Shown: positions 32,247 to 40,662 of the stretch, piece after piece
Layout of the letters: each line of letters begins with the position of its first letter
Position numbering within the stretch: position 1 is the first letter of the stretch
Source: Clostridia bacterium
GTDB lineage: Bacteria; Bacillota; Clostridia; Oscillospirales; Acutalibacteraceae
Direction: 5' to 3'
Assembly: GCA_017434985.1 (NCBI GenBank)
Contig: JAFSFY010000040.1
Coordinates: 1-64,000, forward strand
Length of the DNA stretch: 64,000 nt
Made by a program: the position numbers and the translations under genes
The notes under the pieces: generated by a model
Told to the model about the DNA's origin: nothing
Database searches by the model: none
What the model saw: only the letters and a program-made list of their open reading frames with translations

Positions 32247-33330
32247 CGCGTTTCACCTCTCCTTGTTCGAGTTTCCATATGTGTTTGGCGCGGCATTTGG
32301 GCGGCAACACACGGGCGGCGATCACACGCGCCCCCTCCGCCGTCAGCGTTTCCACCGCGCGCGAAACGGTTGCAATATCTTCGTCGCCATACAGCAAGAT
32401 GCCGTCGGCATCGTCACTCATCGGCGCGTGTAATTGTTCGAGCATATCCAGATACACGGCAAACCCGACCGCTCCGTCACGGCGACCGATCTTGCGCATC
32501 AAATTGTCGTACTGTCCGCCCGACAACACACTGTCGGGCACGCCTTGTACAAAACCTTTAAACGTAAAACCGTTATAATATTTGGTATTGCTGATCACCG
32601 AAAAATCAATCCGCAGATGTGATTCAAACGGGGTGCCGACGAACACGGCCATCACCCGTTCGAGTTGTGCGAGCGCCTCGCATTCCCCGAGAAGCACACG
32701 CAGTTGCGGCAACACCGCCGACGGTGCGCCGTACACGGTGATGAGTTGACCGAGTTTCTCGCCGTCGATGCCGTATTGGTTGCACAGGGCGGTAAGTTCG
32801 TGCAGGTTCTTTTCGCCGATGGCGCGGAACACGTCGCCGTATACCGCTTCGGGGACGGACAACGCCTCAAGCACCGCACTGACAACGCCCAAATGCGAAA
32901 TATTGAGCACCCAATCGGCGGCGATGCTTTGCAAACTTTCCGCCGCCAATTTCAGCACTTCGTACAGGCAATACTCGTCCACGTCGCCGATGCATTCGAT
33001 ACCCGCCTGCATGATCTCGCGAAAGGCGTGGGTGCCTTCGGACACGCGATAGACGTTTTCGTTGTAGTATACCTTTTGAACGCCCTCGCTGTCGCGGCTG
33101 TTTTTGACGATGGAGAGCGTCACGTCGGGTTTAAGCGCCATCAACTTGCCGTTGGTATCGGTAAAGGTGATGATGCTGTCCGAAATCAAAAAATCTTTAT
33201 TGCGCACGTAAAGATCGTATTCTTCAAATTTGTTCATTTTGTAGGGGGTATAGCCGTACCGCCCATACAATTCACGCAGAGTAAACACGGCGCTTTCCAC
33301 ACCGCTTATCACCGTTTGGGAGAGGTTCAT
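32230..33330 (-). CDS. hisZ: ATP phosphoribosyltransferase regulatory subunit
   Basis: HisRS-like protein that forms an octameric complex with short HisG and confers histidine feedback. The 366-residue class II synthetase fold has motif-2-like LKPDVTLSIVKN and a C-terminal SGGQYDNLMRKIGRRDGAVGFAVYLDM resembling motif 3. The catalytic residues for tRNA charging are not all evident. It overlaps yerC at the start by ATGA and hisG at the end by 17 nt. Confidence 0.9.
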   Translation of the reverse strand: MNLSQTVISGVESAVFTLRELYGRYGYTPYKMNKFEEYDLYVRNKDFLISDSIITFTDTNGKLMALKPDVTLSIVKNSRDSEGVQKVYYNENVYRVSEGTHAFREIMQAGIECIGDVDEYCLYEVLKLAAESLQSIAADWVLNISHLGVVSAVLEALSVPEAVYGDVFRAIGEKNLHELTALCNQYGIDGEKLGQLITVYGAPSAVLPQLRVLLGECEALAQLERVMAVFVGTPFESHLRIDFSVISNTKYYNGFTFKGFVQGVPDSVLSGGQYDNLMRKIGRRDGAVGFAVYLDMLEQLHAPMSDDADGILLYGDEDIATVSRAVETLTAEGARVIAARVLPPKCRAKHIWKLEQGEVKRVENDA

Positions 33331-33620
33331 TTTGCCGCCGCCTTTCGTTTTTCAATGGCTTCGCTGTAACCGCCGCTTCCGTAATTCAAACAACGGCTGA
33401 CACGGCTGATGGTGGCGGTGCTGACCCCCACCTCTTTGGCGATCTGTTGATAGTTGACCCCTTCATCCAAAAGCAGCGCCACGTCAAACCGTTGCGCCAT
33501 ATCCTGAATTTCTTTGATGGTACACACGTCTTCAAAAAAACGATAACAATCGTCCTTCGTTTGCAATCCCGCGATCACTTCAAACAAGCGATCGACCGAT
33601 TCCGAATGGAGCTTTGACAC
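33327..33620 (-). CDS. TrpR-like YerC/YecD family repressor
   Basis: Predicted DNA-binding regulator heading the his operon, probably repressing it with histidine as signal (inference from position). The 97-residue protein has the TrpR fold pattern with the helix-turn-helix YQQIAKEVGVSTATISRVSRCLNYG at about residues 58-82. The start is GTG at 33620, 8 nt after AAAGGAGG; no ATG is in place. It overlaps hisZ by ATGA. Its own promoter contains a direct repeat that could be the operator. Confidence 0.8.
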   Translation of the reverse strand: MSKLHSESVDRLFEVIAGLQTKDDCYRFFEDVCTIKEIQDMAQRFDVALLLDEGVNYQQIAKEVGVSTATISRVSRCLNYGSGGYSEAIEKRKAAAK

Positions 33621-33656
33621 GGCGGCATCCTCCTTTGTTTTGATGAGCACTTTGCT

Positions 33657-33685
33657 ATGTTATCACTTTATCACGCTAAAGTCAA
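33657..33685 (-). promoter_or_regulatory. Promoter and candidate operator of his operon
   Basis: On the minus strand TTGACT (33685-33680), a 17-bp spacer and TAACAT (33662-33657). The spacer and -10 contain GTGATAA twice, eight bases apart, a likely operator for the TrpR-like protein encoded first in the operon. Confidence 0.6.
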
Positions 33686-33720
33686 GCCTTTTTGTAAAAA
33701 AGTTTTATAAAGATACGGGA

Positions 33721-33744
33721 GGGGCGGAGAAACTTCTCCGCCCC
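33721..33744. terminator. Terminator-like hairpin after ECF gene
   Basis: GGGGCGGAGAA (33721-33731) pairs with TTCTCCGCCCC (33734-33744). T content after it on the minus strand is low, so termination strength is uncertain. Confidence 0.5.
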
Positions 33745-33752
33745 TTGTTGTA

Positions 33753-34265
33753 TTAACGTACCAATCGGTCGACTCGCTGCAACAAACGAACGAGCGGAAC
33801 AATGAGGATACCGAGGCAAACGTTGCTGACGGCGTGGGTGATATCAAACGGCAAGCCGGCGGCGATCCACGCAGGAACGCTTTTCCACGGAAGGTGAAAC
33901 AGCAACACCTGCATCGGCGCGTATAGCGTGCCGAAAGACAAACCGTGGAGACCGCAAACCACCGCATAAAGCGGCACTGCCGCCATTGTCGGCACGCGGC
34001 GCGGCAACAACATCACCACACCCCACAAGACCGCCCATACATACAGATACGGCATCCACCACAAAGCAAAACCCGCAAAAAGCCCCGTCAAAAAGACGTA
34101 CACGGTTAACGGGTACAACGCTTTGGCGCGGTAGACCACCGTGTAGGCAACCAACAACACCCCCACCAGGTGGATGTTGGGGAGAAATTCAAGCCCGATG
34201 TCTCCCACCACCATCAAGGCGCCGAGCAGTGCAAACGTCACCAATTCTTTTACGGTGATCTTCAT
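33753..34265 (-). CDS. ECF transporter S component, likely cobalamin-related
   Basis: Predicted membrane substrate-binding subunit of an energy-coupling-factor vitamin importer; the shared ATPase and T subunits are not in this window. The 170-residue protein has about six hydrophobic segments, starting VKELVTFALLGALMVVGDIGLEFLPNIHLVGVLLVAYTVV, and KSVPAWIAAGLPFDITHAVSNVCLGI near the end. Its ATG overlaps the stop of the DUF4430 lipoprotein gene (TAATG). A cobalamin riboswitch precedes the pair, so vitamin B12 or a precursor is the best substrate guess. Confidence 0.75.
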   Translation of the reverse strand: MKITVKELVTFALLGALMVVGDIGLEFLPNIHLVGVLLVAYTVVYRAKALYPLTVYVFLTGLFAGFALWWMPYLYVWAVLWGVVMLLPRRVPTMAAVPLYAVVCGLHGLSFGTLYAPMQVLLFHLPWKSVPAWIAAGLPFDITHAVSNVCLGILIVPLVRLLQRVDRLVR

Positions 34266-34744
34266 TATTTTTCAGCTTTAAATTCGTAGGTAGCGCCACT
34301 TTGCACGTCGGTCGTATCCACGCCGGTCATGGCGTATTCGCCGTTGACGTAAAACGCCCAATACATACCGTCGGTGTTGTAATCCAACGTCACACCGTTG
34401 ACGGTTTTAACATAAAGGCCGTAGTCACCTTGTTCGCCGTCGATCAGGTTGAGATTTTGAAGCGCCGTACCAACTTGCGGTTCATCCGTTTTGATGAGAT
34501 ATTTGGTCACGTTGCCCTCACCATCCGTCACGTTAAAGTAGAAAGACGTCTCCCCTTTGCCGAGTTCGGTATACGGCAAGGTGGTGGTCGTCACTACTTC
34601 AGTGGTCGTGGTGGTCGCACCCGTAGTCGTAGCGGGCGTTTCGTTTTGGTCAACACAAGCCGTCATCATCAGTGCCGTTGCCGCAAACAGCACAACCAGA
34701 AGAAGGCAGGATAACCGTTTTGCCAAAGACAGGTTCTTGTTCAT
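34265..34744 (-). CDS. DUF4430 lipoprotein, candidate cobalamin-binding protein
   Basis: Predicted surface lipoprotein. The 159-residue protein has a lipobox LMMTAC (Cys 30), a Thr-rich linker (about 37-58) and one DUF4430 domain (GETSFYFNVTDGEGNVTKYLIKTDEPQVGTALQNLNLI...GMYWAFYVNGEYAMTGVDTTDVQSGATYEFK). DUF4430 resembles the C-terminal domain of transcobalamin. Together with the B12 riboswitch upstream and the coupled ECF S component, a role in capturing cobalamin at the cell surface is likely but inferred. SD AAAGGAGAAG precedes the ATG. Confidence 0.8.
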   Translation of the reverse strand: MNKNLSLAKRLSCLLLVVLFAATALMMTACVDQNETPATTTGATTTTTEVVTTTTLPYTELGKGETSFYFNVTDGEGNVTKYLIKTDEPQVGTALQNLNLIDGEQGDYGLYVKTVNGVTLDYNTDGMYWAFYVNGEYAMTGVDTTDVQSGATYEFKAEK

Positions 34745-34839
34745 TAGGTTTCTTCTCCTTTATCATTGACGTCGTTTCCGTCGGCACTCGCGACGATGCG
34801 AAACGCTTCTTTCAGAGAAAGCGGGTATTTCGACTGCAA

Positions 34840-34980
34840 CCCGTGTTGTCACCTTCTCGGCACAAGCCAATGGCGTTTCACCCGTTTGCGGCAACGGGTA
34901 CAGACAACACAAAAACGGCTTCACGGCGACGGGCTCGTACCGGACTTTCACCGGTTTCCCCGTTTTCTCCCGTCTATTTT
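34840..34980 (-). promoter_or_regulatory. Cobalamin (B12) riboswitch
   Basis: Read on the minus strand, the leader contains GGGGAAACCGGTGAAAGTCC and GAGCCCG, then a B12-box-like GCCATTGGCTTGTGCCGAGA followed by AGG, with GTGTTGTC/GACAACAC closing a stem (34910-34903 with 34850-34843). This is the AdoCbl-class layout. Between aptamer and ATG (34840-34745) are further hairpins without a T run, so translational control is more likely than termination. It controls the DUF4430-ECF unit. Confidence 0.85.
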
Positions 34981-35044
34981 ATCGTGTGCACCGCCCTATT
35001 GCAAGATATTTTCGAAATTTTCTTGCAAATAATGAAATTTTTGC

Positions 35045-35073
35045 TTGACATTCGGCATCATATTGGATATAAT
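35045..35073 (+). promoter_or_regulatory. Consensus promoter of tRNA-Lys
   Basis: TTGACA (35045-35050), 17-bp spacer and TATAAT (35068-35073): both hexamers and the spacing are exactly consensus. Confidence 0.85.
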
Positions 35074-35106
35074 ATCGTAGCGCGGTTTGGTGCGCTAACA
35101 AAATAT

Positions 35107-35182
35107 GAACCATTAGCTCAGTTGGCAGAGCACCTGACTTTTAATCAGGGTGTCCGGAGTTCGAGTCTCCGATGGTTCACCA
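35107..35182 (+). tRNA. tRNA-Lys (TTT)
   Basis: A 76-nt cloverleaf. The acceptor stem GAACCAT pairs with ATGGTTC, the D-arm is AGCTCAGTTGGCAGAGC, the anticodon loop is CTTTTAA with anticodon TTT at 35140-35142, the T-loop region is GGAGTTCGAGTCTCC, and CCA is encoded at 35180-35182. It has its own promoter and terminator. Confidence 0.97.
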
Positions 35183-35186
35183 AAAA

Positions 35187-35217
35187 ACTGTCTACGCTTT
35201 TGCGTGGACAGTTTTTT
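35187..35217 (+). terminator. Terminator of tRNA-Lys
   Basis: ACTGTCTACGC pairs with GCGTGGACAGT (one G-T pair) and is followed by six Ts. Confidence 0.85.
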
Positions 35218-35230
35218 CTTTTGTTGCCGA

Positions 35231-35244
35231 GGAGACTCGAACTC
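35231..35244 (-). repeat. Inverted copy of tRNA-Lys T-arm
   Basis: GGAGACTCGAACTC is the exact reverse complement of the 14 nt at 35157-35170 in the T-arm of tRNA-Lys. On the minus strand it continues as CTCGGCAACA, which resembles a tRNA acceptor end. It may be a remnant of an element or a second tRNA-like fragment. Confidence 0.5.
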
Positions 35245-35250
35245 TCAAAC

Positions 35251-35279
35251 AAAAACCCGCTCTCGTGAGAGAACGGGTT
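35251..35279 (-). terminator. Terminator of acyltransferase gene
   Basis: On the minus strand AACCCGTTCTC pairs with GAGAGCGGGTT and is followed by TTTGTTT. Confidence 0.7.
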
Positions 35280-35294
35280 GGAAACGGTTGTTCA

Positions 35295-36407
35295 TTATGG
35301 GGATGATTTTTCCTTTTGAGGGAATAGTTTGTTTTTCAAAAACACCAAGAATTCGTAAATCTTCTCCATCACGAATGACGCGAGCAGTGAGCAGGTCAAC
35401 ACGCAAAACACGATAATCGGCAAATATTTCATCCGCGACAAAATATCCGGATGCGCCTCTTTCAGCATCTTGTAAAAATGTTGGTCGAACACCCACGAAA
35501 CCAAATACGCACCGAAACTGAGTTTGGACACGTGTTGGACGCCTTTTGCCAAAAAACGCGGAAATTTATCGTAGTTCAAGTTATCAAAAAAGGCAAAGAA
35601 CAGCACCGATTGTGCCACGATAAACAGGGAACCGTAATCTTGCCACCCGCCCCAAATAAACGCCACCCCGTGGCAACGGTAGTACAGATAAGCACCGTTG
35701 GCCACCATCAACAACACCGACAACAACGCCAACGTGCGCGGGCGCAAGGGAATCTTATATTCCTTAATATACGCGCCGAGGAAATAGTAGGTGATGGGAT
35801 ACAGGACAACCCAAAAATCCGGTACCAGGTGCCAATAATCCTTGGAAGAGGTGGGGTTTCGGAACCACGCGAGATCCGGGACAAACACGTTGAGCACCTT
35901 GGGAAGTGCGGTCAAAAACAGCAGCACCGCCAACAGCAGTTGCTTTTCTTTTTGGCTTTTGAGGTTGTTGTACAAGACGTTTAAAAACGGCACCAACAAA
36001 AACAACCCGATGTACATCTCCACGTACCACGCGTACTGTGCGCCCGTGTAATTGAGAAGCCCGCGTATCACGTTGCCAACGGTGACCGTTTCTTTCAACA
36101 TAAAAACCTTGTACGCCGTGCAACACAAGGTGGCAAGCAGATAAATAACCAGCACATATCCAATTTTGGCATAGTATTTCTTATTCGGTTGTTTGTTGAT
36201 CATCAGATATCCGCTGAGCATCATAAAGAGCGGCACGCAAATGATGAACAACGCACGCAACACCGTCATCACAAACATCACGGGGCCGTCCACTGCCACC
36301 GAGTAATATCCCGAATTGAGCAAAAAATGCACGGAGATCACGAACAAAAGCGCAAAACTGCGCACCACGTCCATCGCGGGGCTACGTGCAGATAGGTTCT
36401 TTGACAT
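35295..36407 (-). CDS. Acyltransferase 3 family membrane protein
   Basis: Predicted integral membrane acyltransferase that acetylates or succinylates a surface sugar or lipid. The 370-residue protein has about ten membrane segments, the N-terminal SPAMDVVRSFALLFVISVHFLLNSG with the conserved His, FIICVPLFMMLSGYLM, and YAWYVEMYIGLFLLVPFLNVL, typical of the family. ATG at 36407 follows GAGGTGAAGAGG. It is transcribed alone from 36426-36454, divergently from pflB. The acceptor is unknown. Confidence 0.85.
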   Translation of the reverse strand: MSKNLSARSPAMDVVRSFALLFVISVHFLLNSGYYSVAVDGPVMFVMTVLRALFIICVPLFMMLSGYLMINKQPNKKYYAKIGYVLVIYLLATLCCTAYKVFMLKETVTVGNVIRGLLNYTGAQYAWYVEMYIGLFLLVPFLNVLYNNLKSQKEKQLLLAVLLFLTALPKVLNVFVPDLAWFRNPTSSKDYWHLVPDFWVVLYPITYYFLGAYIKEYKIPLRPRTLALLSVLLMVANGAYLYYRCHGVAFIWGGWQDYGSLFIVAQSVLFFAFFDNLNYDKFPRFLAKGVQHVSKLSFGAYLVSWVFDQHFYKMLKEAHPDILSRMKYLPIIVFCVLTCSLLASFVMEKIYEFLVFLKNKLFPQKEKSSP

Positions 36408-36425
36408 CCTCTTCACCTCGTTCAC

Positions 36426-36454
36426 AGTGTACCATTCCTCTCGAACTTTGTCAA
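36426..36454 (-). promoter_or_regulatory. Promoter of acyltransferase gene
   Basis: On the minus strand TTGACA (36454-36449), a 17-bp spacer and TACACT (36431-36426). Confidence 0.7.
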
Positions 36455-36493
36455 ACTCAAAAGAAATTCCACAATTTTTTGTGTGTATACCAC

Positions 36494-36522
36494 TTGACAA
36501 ACACAATATCTTGTTATATACT
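36494..36522 (+). promoter_or_regulatory. Promoter of pflBA operon
   Basis: TTGACA (36494-36499), a 17-bp spacer and TATACT (36517-36522). Transcription would begin near 36529, just before the ZTP aptamer. Confidence 0.75.
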
Positions 36523-36544
36523 AGGAACACAGTTTCACTGTCGC

Positions 36545-36667
36545 TTGCACAACTGACGGATAACGCGGAGCACCGCGAGGGAGTGCAAACGGACATTTCT
36601 CGCTTTCGAGATTTGTGAATGCCGACCGTCTGGGCAAACCGATTTTGAAAGTCGGTTTGCCCTTTTT
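36545..36667 (+). promoter_or_regulatory. ZTP/ZMP riboswitch (pfl motif) with terminator
   Basis: A stem TTGCAC/GTGCAA (36545-36550, 36583-36588) encloses AACTGACGGATAACGCGGAG and CACCGCGAGGGA. After a small linker hairpin (CTCG/CGAG) comes GCCGACCGTCTGGGCA at 36621-36636, the conserved 3' part of the pfl-motif aptamer. Its GGGCA also opens the terminator stem 36632-36642/36652-36662 with a T run at 36663-36667. Ligand binding should hold the 3' aptamer part and prevent termination, switching on pflB when ZMP/ZTP (folate stress) rises. Confidence 0.88.
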
Positions 36668-36694
36668 ATCTCTATTTCCAAGGAGGAACTTCGT

Positions 36695-38926
36695 ATGGAT
36701 CACAAAAATTGGAACGGATTTGCCGCCGGTGTTTGGCGGGACGAAATCAACGTTCGTGATTTTATTCAAGCGAACTACGCACCGTACAGCGGTGACGCAG
36801 CCTTTTTGGCAGGCCCCACCGCGCGCACCGAAGCGTTGATGAAAAAACTGCAAAACTTGTTTGCGCTGGAACGGCAATTCGGCGGCGTGTTGGATATCGA
36901 CACCGCCACCGTGTCGTCACTGACAAGTTTTTCGCCCGGTTATATCGATAAAGACAACGAAATTATCGTGGGTATGCAAACCAATCGCCCGCTGAAACGC
37001 AGCGTCAACCCGTTTGGCGGTATGCGCATGGTGCGTCAAGCGTGTGAAGCATACGGATATACCCTCAGCCCCAAGGTGGAAGAGGAATTTCGTTTCCGCA
37101 CCACCCACAACGACGGCGTGTTCCGCGCGTACACCGCCGAAATGCGTGCCGCCCGCAAATGTCACATCATCACGGGACTCCCCGATGCGTACGGTCGCGG
37201 CCGTATCATCGGTGACTACCGCCGTGTGGCACTGTACGGTATCGACCGCTTGATCGAAGAAAAGAAAAAGGACAAGGCGGCCCTTGCCCAAAATGCGTTT
37301 GACACCGACAATATTCGTCTGGACGAGGAATTGTATCAACAAATCACGTTCCTCGGCTATATGAAAGAAATGGCCGCCATGTACGGCTTCGATATCAGCG
37401 AACCCGCAAAGAACGCGCGCGAAGCCATTCAGTGGACCTATTTTGGGTATTTGGCCGCTATCAAAGAGCAAAACGGCGCGGCGATGTCGCTCGGCCGTGT
37501 GAGCACCTTCTTTGACATCTACATTCAACGTGATATTCAAAACGGCGTACTCACCGAAGAAACCGCACAGGAGTTGCTGGACGATTTCGTGATGAAACTG
37601 CGTATCGCGCGGCATCTGCGCACCCCCGAATACAACGAATTGTTCGGCGGCGACCCGATGTGGATCACCGAAGCGGTGGGCGGCATGGGCGAAGACGGAC
37701 GCACGCTGGTCACCAAAACCAGTTTCCGTATGCTCAACACCTTGTACACGCTCGGTTCCTCTCCCGAACCGAACCTCACGGTGTTGTGGTCCACCGCGTT
37801 GCCCGAAAACTTCAAGCAATTCTGCGCCAAAGTGTCGGCTGACACCGACTCCATTCAATACGAAAATGACGACGTGATGCGTCCTCTCTACGGCGACGAT
37901 TATGCCATCGCCTGCTGTGTGTCCGCCATGAAAGTGGGCAAACAGATGCAATTCTTCGGCGCGCGGTGCAACCTTGCCAAGTTGTTGCTCATCGCCATCA
38001 ACGGCGGTTATGACACCACCAGTGAAATGCGCATCGGGCCGCAAATGCCGGTGATGGAAGGCGACACGCTCGACTTTGACGAAGTGGTGGCGCGCCTGGG
38101 CGTGTACATTCCGTGGCTGAGCCGTTTGTACGTCAACACGATGAACATCATCCACTATATGCACGACAAATATGCGTATGAAAAGAGCCAGATGGCACTG
38201 CACGACACCAACGTGGATCGCTTTATGGCATTCGGTATTGCGGGACTTTCGGTGATTGCCGACTCGCTGAGCGCCATCAAATACGCGCAGGTGTTCCCCA
38301 TCAAGGACGAAAACGGCTACATCGTTGACTTTAACACGGTAGGCGATTTCCCGAAATTCGGCAATGACGATGATCGCGTCGACTTGATTGCCAAAGATAT
38401 GACCCACCGCATGATCACCGAACTGCGTAAGACCCCCACCTACCGCGGGGCGATTCACACGCTTTCGGTGCTCACCATCACCTCCAACGTGATGTACGGC
38501 AAAAACACGGGCGCCACCCCCGACGGACGCGAAGCGTTTGCCCCGTTCGCTCCCGGTGCCAACCCGATGCACAACCGCGAAGAAAACGGTGCACTGGCCT
38601 CCTTGAACTCGGTGGCCAAGATCAGTTACGACGATTGCCGCGACGGCATTTCCAACACCTTCTCCATCACGCCCGAAGCGCTCGGTCGTACCGAAGAGGA
38701 ACGCATTGACAACCTGGTGCACATTTTGGATGGCTATTTCGGGAAAAAGGCACACCATATCAACGTGAACGTTTTAAACCGCGAAACGCTGATGAAGGCT
38801 TACGAAAACCCCGAAGAGTATCCCAACCTGACCATTCGCGTGTCGGGGTATGCGGTCAACTTTAATAAGTTGTCGCGCGAACAACAACGCGAAGTCATCA
38901 GCCGCACCTTCCACGAAACGATATGA
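36695..38926 (+). CDS. pflB: Formate C-acetyltransferase (pyruvate formate-lyase)
   Basis: Glycyl-radical enzyme that splits pyruvate with CoA into acetyl-CoA and formate, the C1 and acetyl-CoA source in anaerobes. The 743-residue protein has the catalytic pair Cys407-Cys408 in AIACCVSAM and the radical-bearing Gly718 in TIRVSGYAV near the C-terminus. FGGMRM and [25 protein letters not shown] are also present. SD AAGGAGG lies 7 nt before the ATG. The gene overlaps pflA by ATGA and sits behind a ZTP riboswitch, which links formate supply to purine/folate status. Confidence 0.96.
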   Translation: MDHKNWNGFAAGVWRDEINVRDFIQANYAPYSGDAAFLAGPTARTEALMKKLQNLFALERQFGGVLDIDTATVSSLTSFSPGYIDKDNEIIVGMQTNRPLKRSVNPFGGMRMVRQACEAYGYTLSPKVEEEFRFRTTHNDGVFRAYTAEMRAARKCHIITGLPDAYGRGRIIGDYRRVALYGIDRLIEEKKKDKAALAQNAFDTDNIRLDEELYQQITFLGYMKEMAAMYGFDISEPAKNAREAIQWTYFGYLAAIKEQNGAAMSLGRVSTFFDIYIQRDIQNGVLTEETAQELLDDFVMKLRIARHLRTPEYNELFGGDPMWITEAVGGMGEDGRTLVTKTSFRMLNTLYTLGSSPEPNLTVLWSTALPENFKQFCAKVSADTDSIQYENDDVMRPLYGDDYAIACCVSAMKVGKQMQFFGARCNLAKLLLIAINGGYDTTSEMRIGPQMPVMEGDTLDFDEVVARLGVYIPWLSRLYVNTMNIIHYMHDKYAYEKSQMALHDTNVDRFMAFGIAGLSVIADSLSAIKYAQVFPIKDENGYIVDFNTVGDFPKFGNDDDRVDLIAKDMTHRMITELRKTPTYRGAIHTLSVLTITSNVMYGKNTGATPDGREAFAPFAPGANPMHNREENGALASLNSVAKISYDDCRDGISNTFSITPEALGRTEEERIDNLVHILDGYFGKKAHHINVNVLNRETLMKAYENPEEYPNLTIRVSGYAVNFNKLSREQQREVISRTFHETI

Positions 38927-39627
38927 CGACATCATCTGTTTACGGCCGTGTGCATTCCCTGCAAAGTATGGGGACGCTGGACGGCCCCGGGGTGCGGTTC
39001 GTGGTGTTTTTGCAAGGATGTCCCCTGCGTTGTCACTGTTGCCACAACCCCGACACGTGGGCGATCGACGGCGGCACGCCGTACACGGCAGAGGAACTGA
39101 CCAAACGCGCGCTCCGCTTTCGCGAGTATTTCGGTGACGAGGGCGGTGTGACGGTATCGGGTGGCGAGCCGTTGTTGCAACCCGCTTTTGTGCGCGAGTT
39201 TTTCACCCGCTGTCACGAGCACGGGCTGAACACCTGCCTCGACACGTCGGGCTGCCTATTGAACGACGACGTGTTGGACGTGACCGACCGCATGTTGTTG
39301 GATATCAAGTACACGAACGACGCCGACTATCGCGCCTACGTGGGATGCGAAATGAACAAGCCGCTTGCCTTTTTAGAGCGGTTGACCGAAAAGGGTATTC
39401 CCACCACCTTGCGACAGGTGATCATCCCCACCGTGAACGACACGGACGACAACGTGTTGGTATTAAAACGGATTGCCGAGGCACACCCGAACGTGGATAA
39501 GATCGAATTGCTCCCCTTTCGCAAACTGTGTCAAGTGAAGTACGACAATATGGGACTGACCTTCCCGTTTGGACGATTGCCCGAGCCGACAAAAGAACAC
39601 ATGGCACATTTGCAAAGCCTGTTATAA
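38923..39627 (+). CDS. pflA: Pyruvate formate-lyase activating enzyme
   Basis: Radical SAM enzyme that installs the glycyl radical on PflB. The 234-residue protein has the 4Fe-4S motif CX3CX2C as Cys33, Cys37 and Cys40 in [27 protein letters not shown] (SAM-binding GGE) and [18 protein letters not shown] follow. Its start overlaps pflB by 4 nt, so both are coupled, and a bidirectional terminator follows. Confidence 0.95.
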   Translation: MTTSSVYGRVHSLQSMGTLDGPGVRFVVFLQGCPLRCHCCHNPDTWAIDGGTPYTAEELTKRALRFREYFGDEGGVTVSGGEPLLQPAFVREFFTRCHEHGLNTCLDTSGCLLNDDVLDVTDRMLLDIKYTNDADYRAYVGCEMNKPLAFLERLTEKGIPTTLRQVIIPTVNDTDDNVLVLKRIAEAHPNVDKIELLPFRKLCQVKYDNMGLTFPFGRLPEPTKEHMAHLQSLL

Positions 39628-39629
39628 AG

Positions 39630-39660
39630 AAAAACCACACCCCGCGGGGTGTGGTTTTTT
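39630..39660. terminator. Bidirectional terminator
   Basis: AAAACCACACCCC (39631-39643) pairs with GGGGTGTGGTTTT (39646-39658), loop GC, with A and T runs. It separates pflA from the converging NagB-like gene. Confidence 0.85.
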
Positions 39661-39667
39661 GATGCTA

Positions 39668-40639
39668 TTAGTAACCGACTTTCTCCCAGCACTCGAACGG
39701 AGCGGCAAGCTCGTCGCTGATGTAGACCTGCGTTTTCTTGGTTTGGAGCATGGAGCTGGGCACCAAGGGGGTAACGGGGCCGTGGGTGACCAAGCGGGAG
39801 GTCATCCGTTGCCAGGACGAGAAGGTGCCGTTGGTCATCAAGGCATGCACTTCGATGCGTTCTTTGGCGCGCATCACGTCGATGGGGCCGATGGTCGCGG
39901 CTTTGGGCGGCACGTTGGCGATGTCGCCGGATTGGCCGAAGCAGCCGTGCAACGAGTTTTGCATAATGGTCATCGGGTGCAAGGTGACGATCTTGGCGGG
40001 TTGGTTCAGCCATTCTTCAATGTCGCCGCTGCCCATAAATTCCGGAATCGGGTCGACAAACGCCACGTGACCCGCCCAACCGGGAGAGGTGGAGATGATG
40101 TCGGCGCCGCCTTCGGAAATGTCGTTGATGATCTTGGAATAGTCGTTGATGTTTTTGTTGGTGGGATAGTGCACGTTTTCCATCGGCATACGCAATTTGG
40201 GGTCAATTTGATACACGAGATATTTGAGCATCGAATGCACAAAACCCGCCTCGTAGGTTTCGGGGGCGATGTTGCCGTCTTGATCCGCCCACTCGTCTTC
40301 CGCGAAAATGTGCACCTTGGAGCAATCCACTTGGAAGTAGTTGATGAGTTGGGCGAGCGGGATATAGGTGTCCGGCTCGGGGTTGCCGAGGATCATGGTG
40401 AAGGTGCGGCCCGCTTCGGACGCGGCCTTCAAACGTTCAAACAACGTCGCGATGAGCACCGGGTGGGGGTTCATCATCACTTTGACGTTGAATTCCGGAT
40501 GCCACCACGGCTCGCGGACTTCCAATTCTTTGCCGCTGAGTTTGCGCACACGTTCGCAGACCTCACGGTCTTTGAAAGGCACAAAATCCGCAGGATCAAA
40601 GCTGAACTTGGTTGCGGGATCGAACACGATGTCTTTCAT
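39668..40639 (-). CDS. Glucosamine-6-phosphate deaminase/isomerase-like protein
   Basis: Predicted sugar-phosphate isomerase/deaminase of the NagB/6-phosphogluconolactonase fold. The 323-residue protein is longer than typical NagB (about 240-270). It shows MILGNPEPDTYIPLAQLI, HIFAEDEWADQDG (position of the NagB catalytic Asp region) and STSPGWAGHVAFVDP, matching the NagB G-x-x-GH-x-AF motif. ATG at 40639 follows AAAGGAGA by 7 nt. It lies 23 nt after the NagA-like gene in one operon, so it probably handles the deacetylated amino-sugar phosphate. The exact substrate may differ from glucosamine-6-phosphate. Confidence 0.75.
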   Translation of the reverse strand: MKDIVFDPATKFSFDPADFVPFKDREVCERVRKLSGKELEVREPWWHPEFNVKVMMNPHPVLIATLFERLKAASEAGRTFTMILGNPEPDTYIPLAQLINYFQVDCSKVHIFAEDEWADQDGNIAPETYEAGFVHSMLKYLVYQIDPKLRMPMENVHYPTNKNINDYSKIINDISEGGADIISTSPGWAGHVAFVDPIPEFMGSGDIEEWLNQPAKIVTLHPMTIMQNSLHGCFGQSGDIANVPPKAATIGPIDVMRAKERIEVHALMTNGTFSSWQRMTSRLVTHGPVTPLVPSSMLQTKKTQVYISDELAAPFECWEKVGY

Positions 40640-40662
40640 AACTGTTTCTCCTTTGTCTATGT

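Noticed and set aside
27356-33330. Histidinol phosphatase fused in hisB or elsewhere in the operon
   Set aside because: HisB is 195 residues with only the dehydratase domain, and no PHP or HAD phosphatase gene occurs among the his genes.
35150-35416. 88-codon frame overlapping tRNA-Lys
   Set aside because: It starts inside the tRNA and crosses its terminator; the GDSNSQ-type peptide is a known sort of spurious antisense-tRNA translation.
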